Origin: Streptomyces sp. G-G2 | GTDB taxonomy: Bacteria; Actinomycetota; Actinomycetes; Streptomycetales; Streptomycetaceae | Reading direction: 5' to 3' | Assembly (NCBI RefSeq): GCF_030063135.1 | Contig: NZ_JASISO010000005.1 | Location: 56,799-120,798 of the forward strand | DNA length: 64,000 nt | Shown: positions 9,321 to 18,087 of the stretch, piece by piece | Numbering within the stretch: the first letter of the stretch is position 1 | Layout: every line of letters starts with the position of its first letter | Translations under genes and position numbers: made by a program | The notes under the pieces: generated by a model | What the model saw: only the letters and a program-made list of their open reading frames with translations | What the model was told of the DNA's origin: nothing | Databases searched by the model: none

Positions 9321-10633
9321 CGCAGCGGCTCCCGGTGGCCGTTGCCGCGCAGCGTGAGCAGCGCGAGGGCGCTGACGCCACAGGCGCCCGCGGCGTAGTA
9401 GGCGGGAACGGCGGTGTCCCCCGTCCGGGCGACGAGCGCCGTGATGACGAGCCCCGCGCAGCCCGAGAACACCGCGTTGGCCAGGGAGTAGGCCAGCCCC
9501 AGGCCCGTGCAGCGCACCCGTCGCGGGAACATCTCGGCGAGCATCGCGGGCCCGGGCCCCGCCATCAGCCCGACCAGCGCGCCCGCGACCAGCACGGCGG
9601 CGGCCCTGATCGCGGGGGAGGCCCCGGGAGACTGGAGGAGCCGCAGCAGCGGAAGGGCCAGGACGACCACACCGAGCGCGCCGCCGAGCATGACCGGGCG
9701 GCGCCCGGTCCGGTCGCTGAGCCGCCCGGCCGGGAGGACCGTCAGGGCGAACCCGAGGTTGGCTAGGGCGGTGGCCAGCAGGGCCTCCCGGAGGGTGGCC
9801 CCCCGCGCGGCCTGGAGGTAGGACGGCAGGACGACGAGGAAGGTGTACCCGGCCGCCGACCAGCCCATCACCCGTCCGGTACCGAGGACGACGGCCCGCG
9901 CCAGCTCCCCCCGGCGGGGCGGCTTCCCGTGCTCCGGGGTTTGCGAGTGCACCGGTGGTTCCGCCAGGGCGGTGCGCAGCCACAGCGCGACCAGGCCGAG
10001 CGGCAGGGCCAGCAGGAAGGGGATCCGCCACCCCCAGGCGTACAGGGCCGGGCCGGACAGGGCCGCCGCCAGGGCGGCGGCGGTCCCGGCGCCCGCGAGC
10101 AGCCCGAGCGCGACGGTGAAGGACTGCCAGGCACCGTAGAGGCCGCGGCGGCCCACGGGCGCGTACTCCGTCATCAGCGAGACCGCGCCGCCGAATTCAC
10201 CGCCCGCCGAGAGCCCCTGGAGGACACGCAGGACGGTGAGCAGCCAGGGTGCGGCGGCGCCGATGGCGGCCTGGGTGGGAAGGAAGCCGATCAGGGTGGT
10301 GGCGAGGGTCATGAGGCCGACGACGAGGAGGAGGGTGGGGCGTCGGCCGAAGCGGTCGCCGAGGCGGCCGAAGAGCAGCGCGCCGACCGGGCGGAAGAAG
10401 AACGCGAGCGCGAAGGAGGCGTACGTCGCCACGAGCGCCCCGGCTCCGACCCCCGCTCCCGCGGCGTCCGCCCCGGCCCGGGGGGTGAAGAAGTTGGCGG
10501 CGATCACGGTGGCGAAGCAGCCGTACACGCCGAACTCGTACCACTCGACGAAGTTGCCCACCGAACCGGCGAGCAACGCCCGTCGGGCAGTGGTGCGGGG
10601 CGGCGCCGCGGGGCGCAGGTCGGTCGGGGTCAC
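9317..10633 (-). CDS. MHS-family MFS transporter (metabolite:H+ symporter)
   Basis: 438 residues, twelve predicted membrane helices. Family signatures include the first-helix SVGNFVEWYEFGVYG, FFFRPVGALLFGRLGDRFGRRP between helices 2 and 3, and RVLQGLSAGGEFGGAVSLMTEYAP in helix 4. The MHS group transports organic acids, osmolytes and similar small molecules. The start is GTG 10633. It is translationally coupled to anmK, which suggests uptake of a cell-wall sugar or a related catabolite. That substrate is inference only. Confidence 0.9.
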   Translation of the reverse strand: MTPTDLRPAAPPRTTARRALLAGSVGNFVEWYEFGVYGCFATVIAANFFTPRAGADAAGAGVGAGALVATYASFALAFFFRPVGALLFGRLGDRFGRRPTLLLVVGLMTLATTLIGFLPTQAAIGAAAPWLLTVLRVLQGLSAGGEFGGAVSLMTEYAPVGRRGLYGAWQSFTVALGLLAGAGTAAALAAALSGPALYAWGWRIPFLLALPLGLVALWLRTALAEPPVHSQTPEHGKPPRRGELARAVVLGTGRVMGWSAAGYTFLVVLPSYLQAARGATLREALLATALANLGFALTVLPAGRLSDRTGRRPVMLGGALGVVVLALPLLRLLQSPGASPAIRAAAVLVAGALVGLMAGPGPAMLAEMFPRRVRCTGLGLAYSLANAVFSGCAGLVITALVARTGDTAVPAYYAAGACGVSALALLTLRGNGHREPLR

Positions 10634-10725
10634 ACGTGCTGCGTGCCCCTTCGGCGGCCCCCCGACTCCTGCGGACGCTCCGGTTCAGCAGTCCGGCCGC
10701 GCGCCGGCCCTTCGGACTGGTCCGG

Positions 10726-11625
10726 TCAGCGGCGGGCGGCCCAGACGGCGCGCTCGGTGCGCACCCCGAGGTCCTCGCGGCGCAGGATGCTGTCCGGGCC
10801 GTGGGCGTCGAGCAACCGGTCGAGTACGGCGAGGTCGTCGGCGGACAGCTCGGCGGCGGCCGCGGGGCGCATGCGCCGCAGGCTCGCCAGGGCGTAGCGG
10901 CCCACGGCCTCGGAGCGGGAGTTCTCGATGGAGACGGTCATCGTACGTTCGGCTTCGACGGTGAACCCGGCGGTGGTGAGCATCGGGCCCCAGTCGGCGC
11001 CCCGGTGCGGCAGGTGCGCGGCGTGCGGGCGATCGCCGGCGGCCCGGCAGCGTTCCAGCAGGCCGGGCGCCTCCCGCGGGGCGTCAGCGGGCAGGAAGCT
11101 CGGGAGACCCGCCAGCTCGACGACCGCGAACAGGGCGCCGGGCGCGAGCGCGCCGTGGACCTGGCGCAGGGTGCGGGCGGGGTCGGCCATGTGGTGCATG
11201 GAGGCCGACGCCCATACGAGGTCGGGTGAGCCGAGGTCCGGCCACGCGGTGTCGAGGTCGGCCTGGACGGTCCGCACGCGATCGTCCACTCCCCGCGCGC
11301 ACGCCTTGGCCCGCAGACGGCTCAGGTGTACGGGGGAGGAGTCGACGGCGGTGACGTAGGCGTCGGGGAAGCGCGCGAGGAGGGCGAGGGTACCGGCGCC
11401 GGTCCCGGCCCCCAGGTCGACGATGTGGCGCGGGGCGGCTGCGACGGGGAGCCAGTCGGTGAGGGCGGCGAGGTGCTCGGCGAGGACTTCGGCGTCCAGG
11501 TCGAGGACTTCTGTCTGGTCGGCGTCGTGCGGCGCCTGCGCGTGATCGCTCGAGTGACCGTGCTGGTGGGCGGCTTGGGTGGGGTGGGCGCCGTGGTGTG
11601 CCGTGTGCGGCGTGGGGTGGGTCAT
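10726..11625 (-). CDS. Class I SAM-dependent methyltransferase with His-rich N-terminus
   Basis: 299 residues. Residues 1-35 are unusually rich in histidine (about ten in the first 35). The Rossmann methyltransferase core follows: HIVDLGAGTGAGTLALLARFPDA (motif I), TAVDSSPVHLSRLRAKA, and DLVWASASMHHMADPARTLRQVHGALAPGA. The substrate is unknown. ATG 11625 lacks a strong ribosome site. It lies 92 nt upstream of the MHS transporter on the same strand and may be cotranscribed. The histidine tract could bind metal ions; that is speculation. Confidence 0.85.
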   Translation of the reverse strand: MTHPTPHTAHHGAHPTQAAHQHGHSSDHAQAPHDADQTEVLDLDAEVLAEHLAALTDWLPVAAAPRHIVDLGAGTGAGTLALLARFPDAYVTAVDSSPVHLSRLRAKACARGVDDRVRTVQADLDTAWPDLGSPDLVWASASMHHMADPARTLRQVHGALAPGALFAVVELAGLPSFLPADAPREAPGLLERCRAAGDRPHAAHLPHRGADWGPMLTTAGFTVEAERTMTVSIENSRSEAVGRYALASLRRMRPAAAAELSADDLAVLDRLLDAHGPDSILRREDLGVRTERAVWAARR

Positions 11626-11719
11626 GCGTGCCACGCTAAGGCGGTCATGTGCCCGGGGCCCGCCCCCTTCCGCGATGCGCAAGACGATTCCCCGCCCGGT
11701 TGCCGAAAGCGCAAGCGGG

Positions 11720-12334
11720 TCATGCTTTCCGGGGTGGTGCGGGGGCCGCCGGGGCGCCGTCCTCGCCGCGCTGGTGGCCGCGGCGGGCATCGCGGTCGAA
11801 GATGCCCAGGATCTCGCACGGTCCCCCCTCGGCGCCGATGGCGTGGGGCAGCATCGTGGGGAACTCGGCGGCCTGGTTGGTCTCGATCCGGAAGCGGCGG
11901 TTGCCCAGCAGGAGGGTGGCCGTACCGGACAGGACGACGAGCCACTCGCGGCCCGGGTGCGCGCGCATGCGCGCGAGGTTCTCCGGCGGCGGGTCCGTCA
12001 TGCGCTGGCGGACGACCGTCATGCCCGGATCGGCCTTGACGGGCCAGCGCATCAGCGAGTGGGCCGCGTCGATCACCGGGCTGGAAATGACGTCGTCCGC
12101 GGCCGTCTCGACCAGTTGGTCGAGGGTCGTGTCCAGTGCGCGGGCGAGGGCGACCAGTTGGTCGAGGGTGAGTCGGCGCTGCCCGTTCTCGATGCGGCTG
12201 AGCGTGGACTGGCTGACCTTGACGCGGGAGGCCAGCTCCCCCAGCGACCAGCCCTGTGCCACCCGCAGCGCCCGGATCCGTTTGCGTACCAGGCCGTCCA
12301 GCTCACCAGCTTCTTGCGTCACGAGCAACATCAT
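11720..12334 (-). CDS. XRE-family regulator with C-terminal cupin domain
   Basis: About 204 residues. An XRE helix-turn-helix (IRALRVAQGWSLGELASRVKVSQSTLSRIENGQR) occupies the N-terminal third. A cupin sensor follows, with GREWLVVLSGTATLLLGNRRFRIETNQAAEFPTMLPHAIGAEGGPCEILGIF. Such regulators often control transporters or catabolic genes and sense a small molecule through the cupin. Several starts are possible (12349, 12334, 12331). 12334 or 12331 is favoured because an AGG lies just upstream. The methyltransferase follows 94 nt downstream and may be a target. Confidence 0.85.
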   Translation of the reverse strand: MMLLVTQEAGELDGLVRKRIRALRVAQGWSLGELASRVKVSQSTLSRIENGQRRLTLDQLVALARALDTTLDQLVETAADDVISSPVIDAAHSLMRWPVKADPGMTVVRQRMTDPPPENLARMRAHPGREWLVVLSGTATLLLGNRRFRIETNQAAEFPTMLPHAIGAEGGPCEILGIFDRDARRGHQRGEDGAPAAPAPPRKA

Positions 12335-12430
12335 ATGCCTGTGGTGCATAGCGGGCTCGCGCTCGCCACGGAGTCGCGTCCCGCGGCTCCGTTCGAAGAG
12401 ACCCGCCCGCGGAGCGTCGTACGCGCGACG

Positions 12431-12466
12431 GACGGGGACGGGCTCACCTGCGGGCCCGTCCCCGTC
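12431..12466 (-). terminator. Hairpin terminator downstream of the small secreted protein gene
   Basis: A 13-bp perfect inverted repeat (GACGGGGACGGGC ... GCCCGTCCCCGTC, 10-nt loop) starts 20 bp beyond the stop codon of the gene at 12487. Confidence 0.8.
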
Positions 12467-12486
12467 GTGCCGAGCGGTGTGCCCGG

Positions 12487-12741
12487 TCAGCAGCCGCCGT
12501 CGTGGCCTCCGTCCCAGCCGCCCCAGTCGTCATCGTTGTCGTACCAGCCGTGGTGGTAGCCGTTGTAGTCGCTGTTGTCGTGGTCCCAGCCGCCGCCGCC
12601 GTGGCTGACGTAGGTGACGGAGTGGGTGGGCGTTGCCGCGGAGGCCGTACCGGCTGCTCCGAGGGCGGCGCCACCCGCCATCAGAACACCGATGGCGGAC
12701 ACGGCGAAGAGCCGCTTCACTCTCAGTGCTTGCATGGTCAT
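12487..12741 (-). CDS. Small secreted Asp/Gly/Trp/His-rich protein
   Basis: 84 residues. A Sec signal peptide (basic KRLF, hydrophobic core, TASA cleavage near residue 35) precedes a mature chain of about 49 residues. That chain consists almost entirely of Asp, Gly, Trp, His and Tyr (WDHDNSDYNGYHHGWYD, then a WGGWDGGHDGG-type tail ending in Cys). ATG 12741 has GAGGAAGG directly upstream; ATG 12735 is an alternative with better spacing. The function is unknown. The acidic, histidine-rich chain could bind cations or cell-wall polymers. It stands alone with its own terminator. Confidence 0.75.
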   Translation of the reverse strand: MTMQALRVKRLFAVSAIGVLMAGGAALGAAGTASAATPTHSVTYVSHGGGGWDHDNSDYNGYHHGWYDNDDDWGGWDGGHDGGC

Positions 12742-13183
12742 AACCTTCCTCGATGGGGTGCCGCTCGCGGCGGCACGGAGCCACGCTCTTCCGCGCAAGG
12801 GATGTGCGCGGATCGCGCCAATGGCCACGGCTCCGATGAGCGCGTCTCCGTCATCAACGTGGCCTCCAGCCACGGACCTTCAGAGGGACGCACACACGAT
12901 CAAGCCTCTGACCGAGCGTCTGATCAAATCCTCTGATCAGGCTCCGAACAAGCCTCGCGCTGTGGCGCATCACCGCGGGGGGCGCGAGACGCTCCCCGCA
13001 ACTGCGGCTCTCATCTGCTTAGGCTAGTCACACACCAGCGACTCGGCATCTGGGGGAGCCGTTCACTTCGCGGGGTGGCGCGGTACGGCCGCTCCCCGAC
13101 GGGTCGTTCGTCGCCATCCCCGTTCTCCGAACGAGGGCGACCGTCGCGCGGCCCGGCCGCGCATCACTCGGCCCGGCCGCGCG
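12742..13183. other. Non-coding stretch
   Basis: No convincing gene is seen. The region holds the promoter of the small secreted protein, an inverted repeat CTGATCA ... TGATCAG near 12928-12948, a TTAGGCTAGTC that resembles a -10 element near 13019, and a GC-rich palindrome (GCGCGGCC C GGCCGCGC) near 13147 that may terminate the TetR gene. Confidence 0.5.
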
Positions 13184-13756
13184 TCATCCGGCCAGGGCGG
13201 CGTCGAGCATCCGGCGGGCGATCGTGGTGAGTTGTGCCGGGCCGGGTACGGGCCGGGTACGGGCCGTCGCGCCGACGAGACGGTCGTAGAGCACGCCTTC
13301 GGTCCAGGCGACCAGCAGGTCGGCGGCCTCCGCGGGGCGGGCGGCGCCCAGCGCTTCGAGCATGGCGGCCGCGCGGGCGCGGGCCGCCAGGCCCGCCCGG
13401 TGGAGAGCAGGCTCCAGCTCCGGTGTGCGGGCGGCCTCGAGGGTCAGCTCGTACCGGGCGAGCTGGCGCTCCCGGCCCGTGGTCAGCCAGCGGCACAGCA
13501 CCTTCCCGAGTACGGCGGCGGCCGCTTCCCGAGAGACCGGCCGGCTCGACTCGAAGTCCTCCAGGTCCAGTTCCGCGATGCGCGCGTAGCAGGCGCTGAT
13601 CAGCGCGGTGCGTGTACGGAAGTAGTACGAGGTACTGCCCGGCGGCAGCGCCGCGGCGGCGTCGATGGCGCGATGGGTCAGGCCCCGCAGGCCGACCGTG
13701 GCCACGGTGGTGATCGCGGTGTCCGCGATGAGGATGCGGCGGTCAGGGGTGGACAT
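13184..13756 (-). CDS. TetR-family regulator
   Basis: 190 residues. The N-terminal helix-turn-helix is clear (TVATVGLRGLTHRAIDAAAALPPGSTSYYFRTRTALISA). The C-terminal ligand domain is TetR-type and contains a RWLTTGRERQLARYELTLEA helix. It is transcribed away from the FAD monooxygenase across a 76-bp gap containing two matching palindromes, so it very probably represses both itself and that gene. The ligand is likely related to the monooxygenase substrate and is unknown. Confidence 0.92.
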   Translation of the reverse strand: MSTPDRRILIADTAITTVATVGLRGLTHRAIDAAAALPPGSTSYYFRTRTALISACYARIAELDLEDFESSRPVSREAAAAVLGKVLCRWLTTGRERQLARYELTLEAARTPELEPALHRAGLAARARAAAMLEALGAARPAEAADLLVAWTEGVLYDRLVGATARTRPVPGPAQLTTIARRMLDAALAG

Positions 13757-13763
13757 GCCCTCA

Positions 13764-13804
13764 CTCTACAGTTGTAGAGTGAGGATCCTCTACGGCTGTA
13801 GAGG
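13764..13804. promoter_or_regulatory. Tandem TetR operators
   Basis: Two related palindromes lie between the divergent genes: CTCTACAGTTGTAGAG at 13764-13779 and CCTCTACGGCTGTAGAGG at 13787-13804. Both share the half-site CTCTAC/GTAGAG with a 4-bp centre and are about two helical turns apart. They overlap where both promoters must lie. Confidence 0.85.
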
Positions 13805-13832
13805 GCGCGGGGACCGGACGGGGAGATGTTCC

Positions 13833-15089
13833 ATGCCGAAGCGACACGCAGTGGTGGTCGGGGCCGGGATCGGCGGCCTCACGGCCGCCCTGGCGCTCCA
13901 CCGCAGGGGCTGGGACGTCACCGTCCTCGAACGCGCCCCGGAACCTCCCGCCGCGGGCGCCGGTATCGGCCTCGCGCCCAACGCCCTGCGCGCACTCGAC
14001 GCCATCGGCGTGGACGCCGCCCGTGCGCTCGGCGGCGCCGTGCCCACGACGATGGGCGTACGCCGTCCCGACGGCTTGTGGCTCACCCGGACCCGTACCG
14101 CCGACATGGTGGCGCGTTACGGTGTGCCGCCGACAGCCGTCCCGCGTCCGGCGTTCACCGCTGCCCTGGCCGCCGCCCTGCCGCCGCGGGCCCTGCGTTA
14201 CGGGACCGCCGTGACCGCGGTGGACGGTGCCGCCGGCCGCCCGACCGTCCGTACGGCGATCGGCCAGGACCTCCGCGCCGATCTGGTGGTCGCGGCCGAC
14301 GGCATCCACAGTCCGCTGCGCCGTGCGTACTTTCCCGCGCACCCGGGGCTGCGCTACACCGGCGAGACCGCCTGGCGGACCATCGTGGACGCCCCGGACC
14401 TCCGGGTGCGGGACATGAGCGAGACCTTGGGGCGGGGCGAGCGGTTCGGCGTCACCCCGCTCTCCGACGGCCGGTTGTACCTCTACGCCACCGCCGTCGT
14501 CCCGGCGGGCACCCGGTCCGCGGACCCCCGCGACGAACTTCGGCGCCGCTTCGGCTCGTGGCACGACCCGATCCCGGCCCTGCTGGACCACGTCGGCCGC
14601 CTCGGCCCCGCCGACGTCCTGCAGAACGACCTCTACGATCTGGCCGCCCCGCTGCCCAGCCTGCACCGCGGCCGGATCGCCTGGCTCGGCGACGCCGCCC
14701 ACGCCATGGCCCCCAACCTCGGTCAGGGCGGCTGCCAGGCCATCGAGGACGCAGTGGTCCTGGCCCACCTGCTTCCCGCCGGAGAGCGCGAGGGCGGCGA
14801 GGGCGGCGAGGGCGGGGCGGACGATGCGGGCAGTGCGGACGATGTCGGCAGTGCGGACCCGGTCCTGGCCGCCCTCGCCGCGTACACCGACGCCCGCCGC
14901 GACCGCACGGACGCCGTACGGGTCCGGGCCCGCAGGGTCGGCCGCATGGGCGCTCTCCGCAACCCGCTCGCGGTGGCCGCCCGCGACCTCGCGGTCCGCG
15001 CCGTTCCCGCCCGCCTGGCCCTGCGTGGCATGGACGACCTCTTCAACGGGTTCCACCTGCCCGCGCGACAGGACCCCGCGCCGCGGTGA
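13833..15089 (+). CDS. FAD-dependent aromatic monooxygenase (UbiH/PHBH type)
   Basis: 418 residues. The FAD-binding GxGxxG lies at the N-terminus (VVVGAGIGGLTAALALHRRGWDVTVLER), the DG motif in VVAADGIHSPLR, and the second FAD contact in WLGDAAHAMAPNLGQGGCQAIEDA. Group A flavin monooxygenases hydroxylate aromatic or polyketide-like substrates with NAD(P)H. ATG 13833 has GGGGAG upstream. A Gly/Glu/Asp-rich insert (EGGEGGEGGADD) lies at about 310-330. The neighbouring TetR gene suggests substrate-induced expression, for example for detoxification. Confidence 0.92.
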   Translation: MPKRHAVVVGAGIGGLTAALALHRRGWDVTVLERAPEPPAAGAGIGLAPNALRALDAIGVDAARALGGAVPTTMGVRRPDGLWLTRTRTADMVARYGVPPTAVPRPAFTAALAAALPPRALRYGTAVTAVDGAAGRPTVRTAIGQDLRADLVVAADGIHSPLRRAYFPAHPGLRYTGETAWRTIVDAPDLRVRDMSETLGRGERFGVTPLSDGRLYLYATAVVPAGTRSADPRDELRRRFGSWHDPIPALLDHVGRLGPADVLQNDLYDLAAPLPSLHRGRIAWLGDAAHAMAPNLGQGGCQAIEDAVVLAHLLPAGEREGGEGGEGGADDAGSADDVGSADPVLAALAAYTDARRDRTDAVRVRARRVGRMGALRNPLAVAARDLAVRAVPARLALRGMDDLFNGFHLPARQDPAPR

Positions 15090-15318
15090 GGAGCCCACAC
15101 CCCGGTGTGTGGTTCCGGCCCCAACCCACGACGAACTGCCTGCCGCCCCGGGGTCGGATCACTGTCCCGGCGCTCTCCCTCCACGCGGCCACGCACCGCG
15201 AGCGGGACGACGGCTCCCGGCGCGGGCGACCGCGCACGGCCCCGACCTTCTCCGGTCGGACACGGCTGACCGGCCGGAACGGGGGCAGACGGGCAGTGAA
15301 CACGGAGGGAGGATCCGG

Positions 15319-16644
15319 ATGCCCGGAATCCACAAGTGGTTGGACCGCGTGAAGAACGGCTCGGCCGCACTGGGCGAGCGCCGCGCGCGGGTCCAGGCAC
15401 GCCACGACGCCGTCTACGGGGCGGAGGCCGAGCGCGAGCGCGCCGCCGCGGCCCGGCGCGTCCGACCCCACGCCCCCGATCCGGCCGGGGCGGTTCCCTG
15501 GGCGGTACGGGTGGCGGCGGAGGCGGGCTGGCGGTTCCTCGTGCTCGCCGCCACGGTGTGGGTGCTGATGCGGGTGATCGGCGCCGTCCGGATCGTCGTC
15601 CTCGCCTTCGTCATCGCCCTCCTCATCACCGCGCTGCTCCAGCCCACGGTGGCCCGGCTGCACCGCCTGGGCCTGTCTCAAGGACTGGCCACCCTCGTCA
15701 CCGCGATCTGCGGGTTCGTCGTTCTGGGGCTGGTCGGCTGGTTCGTCGTCTGGCAGGTGCTCGAAAACGTCGACACCCTGTCCGGCCGCCTTCAGGACGG
15801 CATCGAAGAACTGAAACGTTGGCTGCTCAACAGCCCGTTCCACGTGACCGAGCAGCAGATCAGCGATGTCGCGAAGAACCTGAGCAACGCGATCGGCACC
15901 AGCACCAGCCAAATCACCTCGACCGGTCTCCAGGGCGTGACCGTGCTGGTGGACATCCTGACCGGTGCGCTGCTGGCGATGTTCTCCACGCTGTTCCTGC
16001 TGTACGACGGCAGGCGCATCTGGGAGTGGACCCTCAAGCTCGTCCCGGCCGAGGCGCGGCCCGCGGTGGCCGACGCGGGCCCGCGGGCCTGGCACACGCT
16101 GACGGCGTACGTCCGCGGGACGATGATCGTCGCCTTCATCGACGCCCTGTTCATCGGAGTGGGCATCTACTTCCTCGGGGTGCCGCTCGCCGTTCCCATC
16201 GGTGTGGTGATCTTCCTGGCGTCCTTCGTCCCCCTGGTCGGCGCCGTCGCGTCCGGCGCGCTGGCCGTGGTCGTCGCGCTCGTCACCCAGGGCGTTTTCA
16301 CCGCGCTGATGTCCCTCCTCGTGGTCCTCCTCGTCCAGCAGATCGAAGGCCACGTCCTCCAGCCCTTCATCCTGGGCCGCGCCGTCCGCGTCCACCCGCT
16401 GGCCGTGGTCCTGGGCGTCGCCACCGGTGGACTGGTCGCCGGAATCGGCGGAGCCGTCGTCGCCGTGCCGCTCGTGGCTGTCTCCAACACCGTCATCAGT
16501 CACCTCCGCACGCACGCGGGCACCGCCGCGGAGGGGGACGAGGAAGCCGGTGCGGGCGAAGAGCCGCCGGGTCCACCGGACGCCGACGAGGACCGGGCCG
16601 AGGGGCTCCCGCCCACCACCGGACAGCCGGACGCCACCGCATAG
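15319..16644 (+). CDS. AI-2E family transporter (PerM/TqsA-like permease)
   Basis: 441 residues. A basic cytoplasmic N-terminus of about 65 residues precedes the PerM-like core. It has membrane segments at about 72-110, 120-145, 205-225 and a C-terminal cluster from about 260 to 400. Typical stretches are LLITALLQPTVARL, AYVRGTMIVAFIDALFIGVGIYFLGVPLA and QQIEGHVLQPFILGRAV. The tail is acidic and proline-rich. The start ATG 15319 follows GGAGGGAGG. The family name reflects one E. coli member; autoinducer transport should not be assumed here. Confidence 0.9.
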   Translation: MPGIHKWLDRVKNGSAALGERRARVQARHDAVYGAEAERERAAAARRVRPHAPDPAGAVPWAVRVAAEAGWRFLVLAATVWVLMRVIGAVRIVVLAFVIALLITALLQPTVARLHRLGLSQGLATLVTAICGFVVLGLVGWFVVWQVLENVDTLSGRLQDGIEELKRWLLNSPFHVTEQQISDVAKNLSNAIGTSTSQITSTGLQGVTVLVDILTGALLAMFSTLFLLYDGRRIWEWTLKLVPAEARPAVADAGPRAWHTLTAYVRGTMIVAFIDALFIGVGIYFLGVPLAVPIGVVIFLASFVPLVGAVASGALAVVVALVTQGVFTALMSLLVVLLVQQIEGHVLQPFILGRAVRVHPLAVVLGVATGGLVAGIGGAVVAVPLVAVSNTVISHLRTHAGTAAEGDEEAGAGEEPPGPPDADEDRAEGLPPTTGQPDATA

Positions 16645-16760
16645 GCCCCCGCCGGCTCCCCGCGCCCATGTGGCAGCCGCGCGGCGCCGGCGTCATGATC
16701 GAGGACGCGTCCGACGCCCCGGGCGCCGTCAGGTTTCCGACCCAAGAGGAATGATCCACC

Positions 16761-17024
16761 GTGTCGACTCGTGAACTGCAAGAGCAGCTGAAGACCCTGC
16801 GGGACCAGCTGGAGCAGAACCCGCCCCTGTCCCTGAAGGAGCGCGATCACCTTCAGGAGCTGAGCCAGCAGATCGAGGCGCGGATCCGCGCGGAATCGGC
16901 GACGGAGGACCCGAAGCTCGCCGATGGCGTCAACCTGGCCGTGGAGCGCTTCGAGATCGACCATCCCGCTCTCGCCGTGACCCTGCGGAACATCGGCGTG
17001 GCTCTCGCCAACATGGGCATCTGA
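16761..17024 (+). CDS. DUF4404-like small protein
   Basis: 87 residues, mostly helical and charged: an N-terminal amphipathic helix (ELQEQLKTLRDQLEQ), a middle segment, and a C-terminal ALAVTLRNIGVALANMGI. This matches the DUF4404 family layout as I recall it; the function is unknown. The GTG at 16761 follows AGAGGAA. It lies 116 nt after the AI-2E-type permease and could be in the same operon. Confidence 0.8.
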   Translation: MSTRELQEQLKTLRDQLEQNPPLSLKERDHLQELSQQIEARIRAESATEDPKLADGVNLAVERFEIDHPALAVTLRNIGVALANMGI

Positions 17025-17030
17025 ACCGGC

Positions 17031-17359
17031 CGCCAGGTCCGCGCGCTCGGCGTGCACGAGGCCGACTGGTTCACGGTGACCTCGGCGCTGGTGCACTACA
17101 TCCTCGGCGCCGCCGGACAGAACGCCGCGAACACCGCGATCGCCCGCGGTCTCGGGCCCGACGCGGACCGCGCCGAGTTCCTCGACGCCGCGTCGACGGC
17201 GTGGGAAGGGCTCGACCCCGACGAGTACCCGTTCACCCGGGCCGTCGCGGCCCAGGTGCGCAGCACCACGACCGCGAGCAGTTCCTCGCCGGGATCGCTC
17301 TCATCCTCGCCGGGATCACCGCGGTCCACCCGCCGACCGGGTCGGTCAGCTGCCGGTGA
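17031..17359 (+). pseudogene. Remnant of a TetR-family regulator (C-terminal domain only)
   Basis: A frame opening immediately after the DUF4404 stop encodes RQVRALGVHEADWFTVTSALVHYILGAAGQNAAN and WEGLDPDEYPFTRAVAAQ, typical of TetR C-terminal (TetR_C) ligand domains. Around 17255-17265 homology continues in another frame (HHDREQFLAGIALILAGITAVHPP) to TGA 17357-17359. There is no helix-turn-helix upstream. The gene is therefore 5'-truncated and frameshifted. Its end overlaps the end of the convergent methyltransferase gene. Confidence 0.8.
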
Positions 17360-17987
17360 GCGCGGGCCGCCTCGCGTAGCAGAAGAAGTGTTCCTCGGGA
17401 CCGGCGAGCGGATCGGCGGGGACGAAGGGCGACGTGTGGTGGTGCAGCACCTCCAGGCCCGCCTCCGTCAGCCGCCGCAGGTGCTGTTCCGCGGACAGGC
17501 TGCTCACGGTGACGGGGTGGCCCATCCACTCGATGTCCAGCCCCCGGATGTCTCCCGGCACCGTGGCCAGGACGAGGTACCCGCCCGGCGCGACCCAGGA
17601 CGCCATCCGGTCGAGGGCCGCCTCGATCTCGGGCTGGTCCATCACCAGGAGCGGGAAGAAGGAGCACACGGCGTCGAAGCCGCCCTCCTCCGGTGCGTAC
17701 GTGCGGACATCGGCCTGCTCGAAGCGCGCGCCCGGAACCAGCGCGCGGGCCGCCTCGACCATGGCCGCCGACACGTCGATGCCGGTCACGGCGTGCCCGG
17801 CCCCGGCGAGCGCCTCGGCCGCGGGGCGACCGGTGCCACTGCCCACGTCCAGCACCCGGGCCCCGGCGGGCAGCCGGGCCGTGAGCCAGTCCAGGGCCTC
17901 CAGTTGCTCCGGCACCCGCCCGAACAGGTCCTCGTACCGTTCACCCAGCGCGTCGAACACCTCGGCCGCGGACTTGCGTCGTGTCAT
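17346..17987 (-). CDS. Class I SAM-dependent methyltransferase
   Basis: 213 residues. Motif I is ARVLDVGSGTGRPAAEALAGAGHAVTGIDVS, followed by FEQADVRTY and FDAVCSFFPLLVMDQ. The substrate is unknown; the size and sequence resemble small UbiE/ubiquinone-type methyltransferases. ATG 17987 has an excellent CGAGGAGGGG upstream. Its 3' end overlaps the TetR remnant on the other strand. Confidence 0.88.
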   Translation of the reverse strand: MTRRKSAAEVFDALGERYEDLFGRVPEQLEALDWLTARLPAGARVLDVGSGTGRPAAEALAGAGHAVTGIDVSAAMVEAARALVPGARFEQADVRTYAPEEGGFDAVCSFFPLLVMDQPEIEAALDRMASWVAPGGYLVLATVPGDIRGLDIEWMGHPVTVSSLSAEQHLRRLTEAGLEVLHHHTSPFVPADPLAGPEEHFFCYARRPALTGS

Positions 17988-18087
17988 GGCCCCTCCTCGT
18001 GTTGGCCGTTGCCACGCTACCGGCGACCGCGGCGCCGCACGCCGGGTCTGCGCGGCTCGGTGCGGGCACACCTGCCGGAGCCGCGCC

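Noticed and set aside
15319..16644. Quorum-sensing (AI-2) exporter
   Set aside because: The AI-2E name comes from one E. coli member. Nothing here links the permease to AI-2 (no luxS or lsr genes), so only the family name is used.
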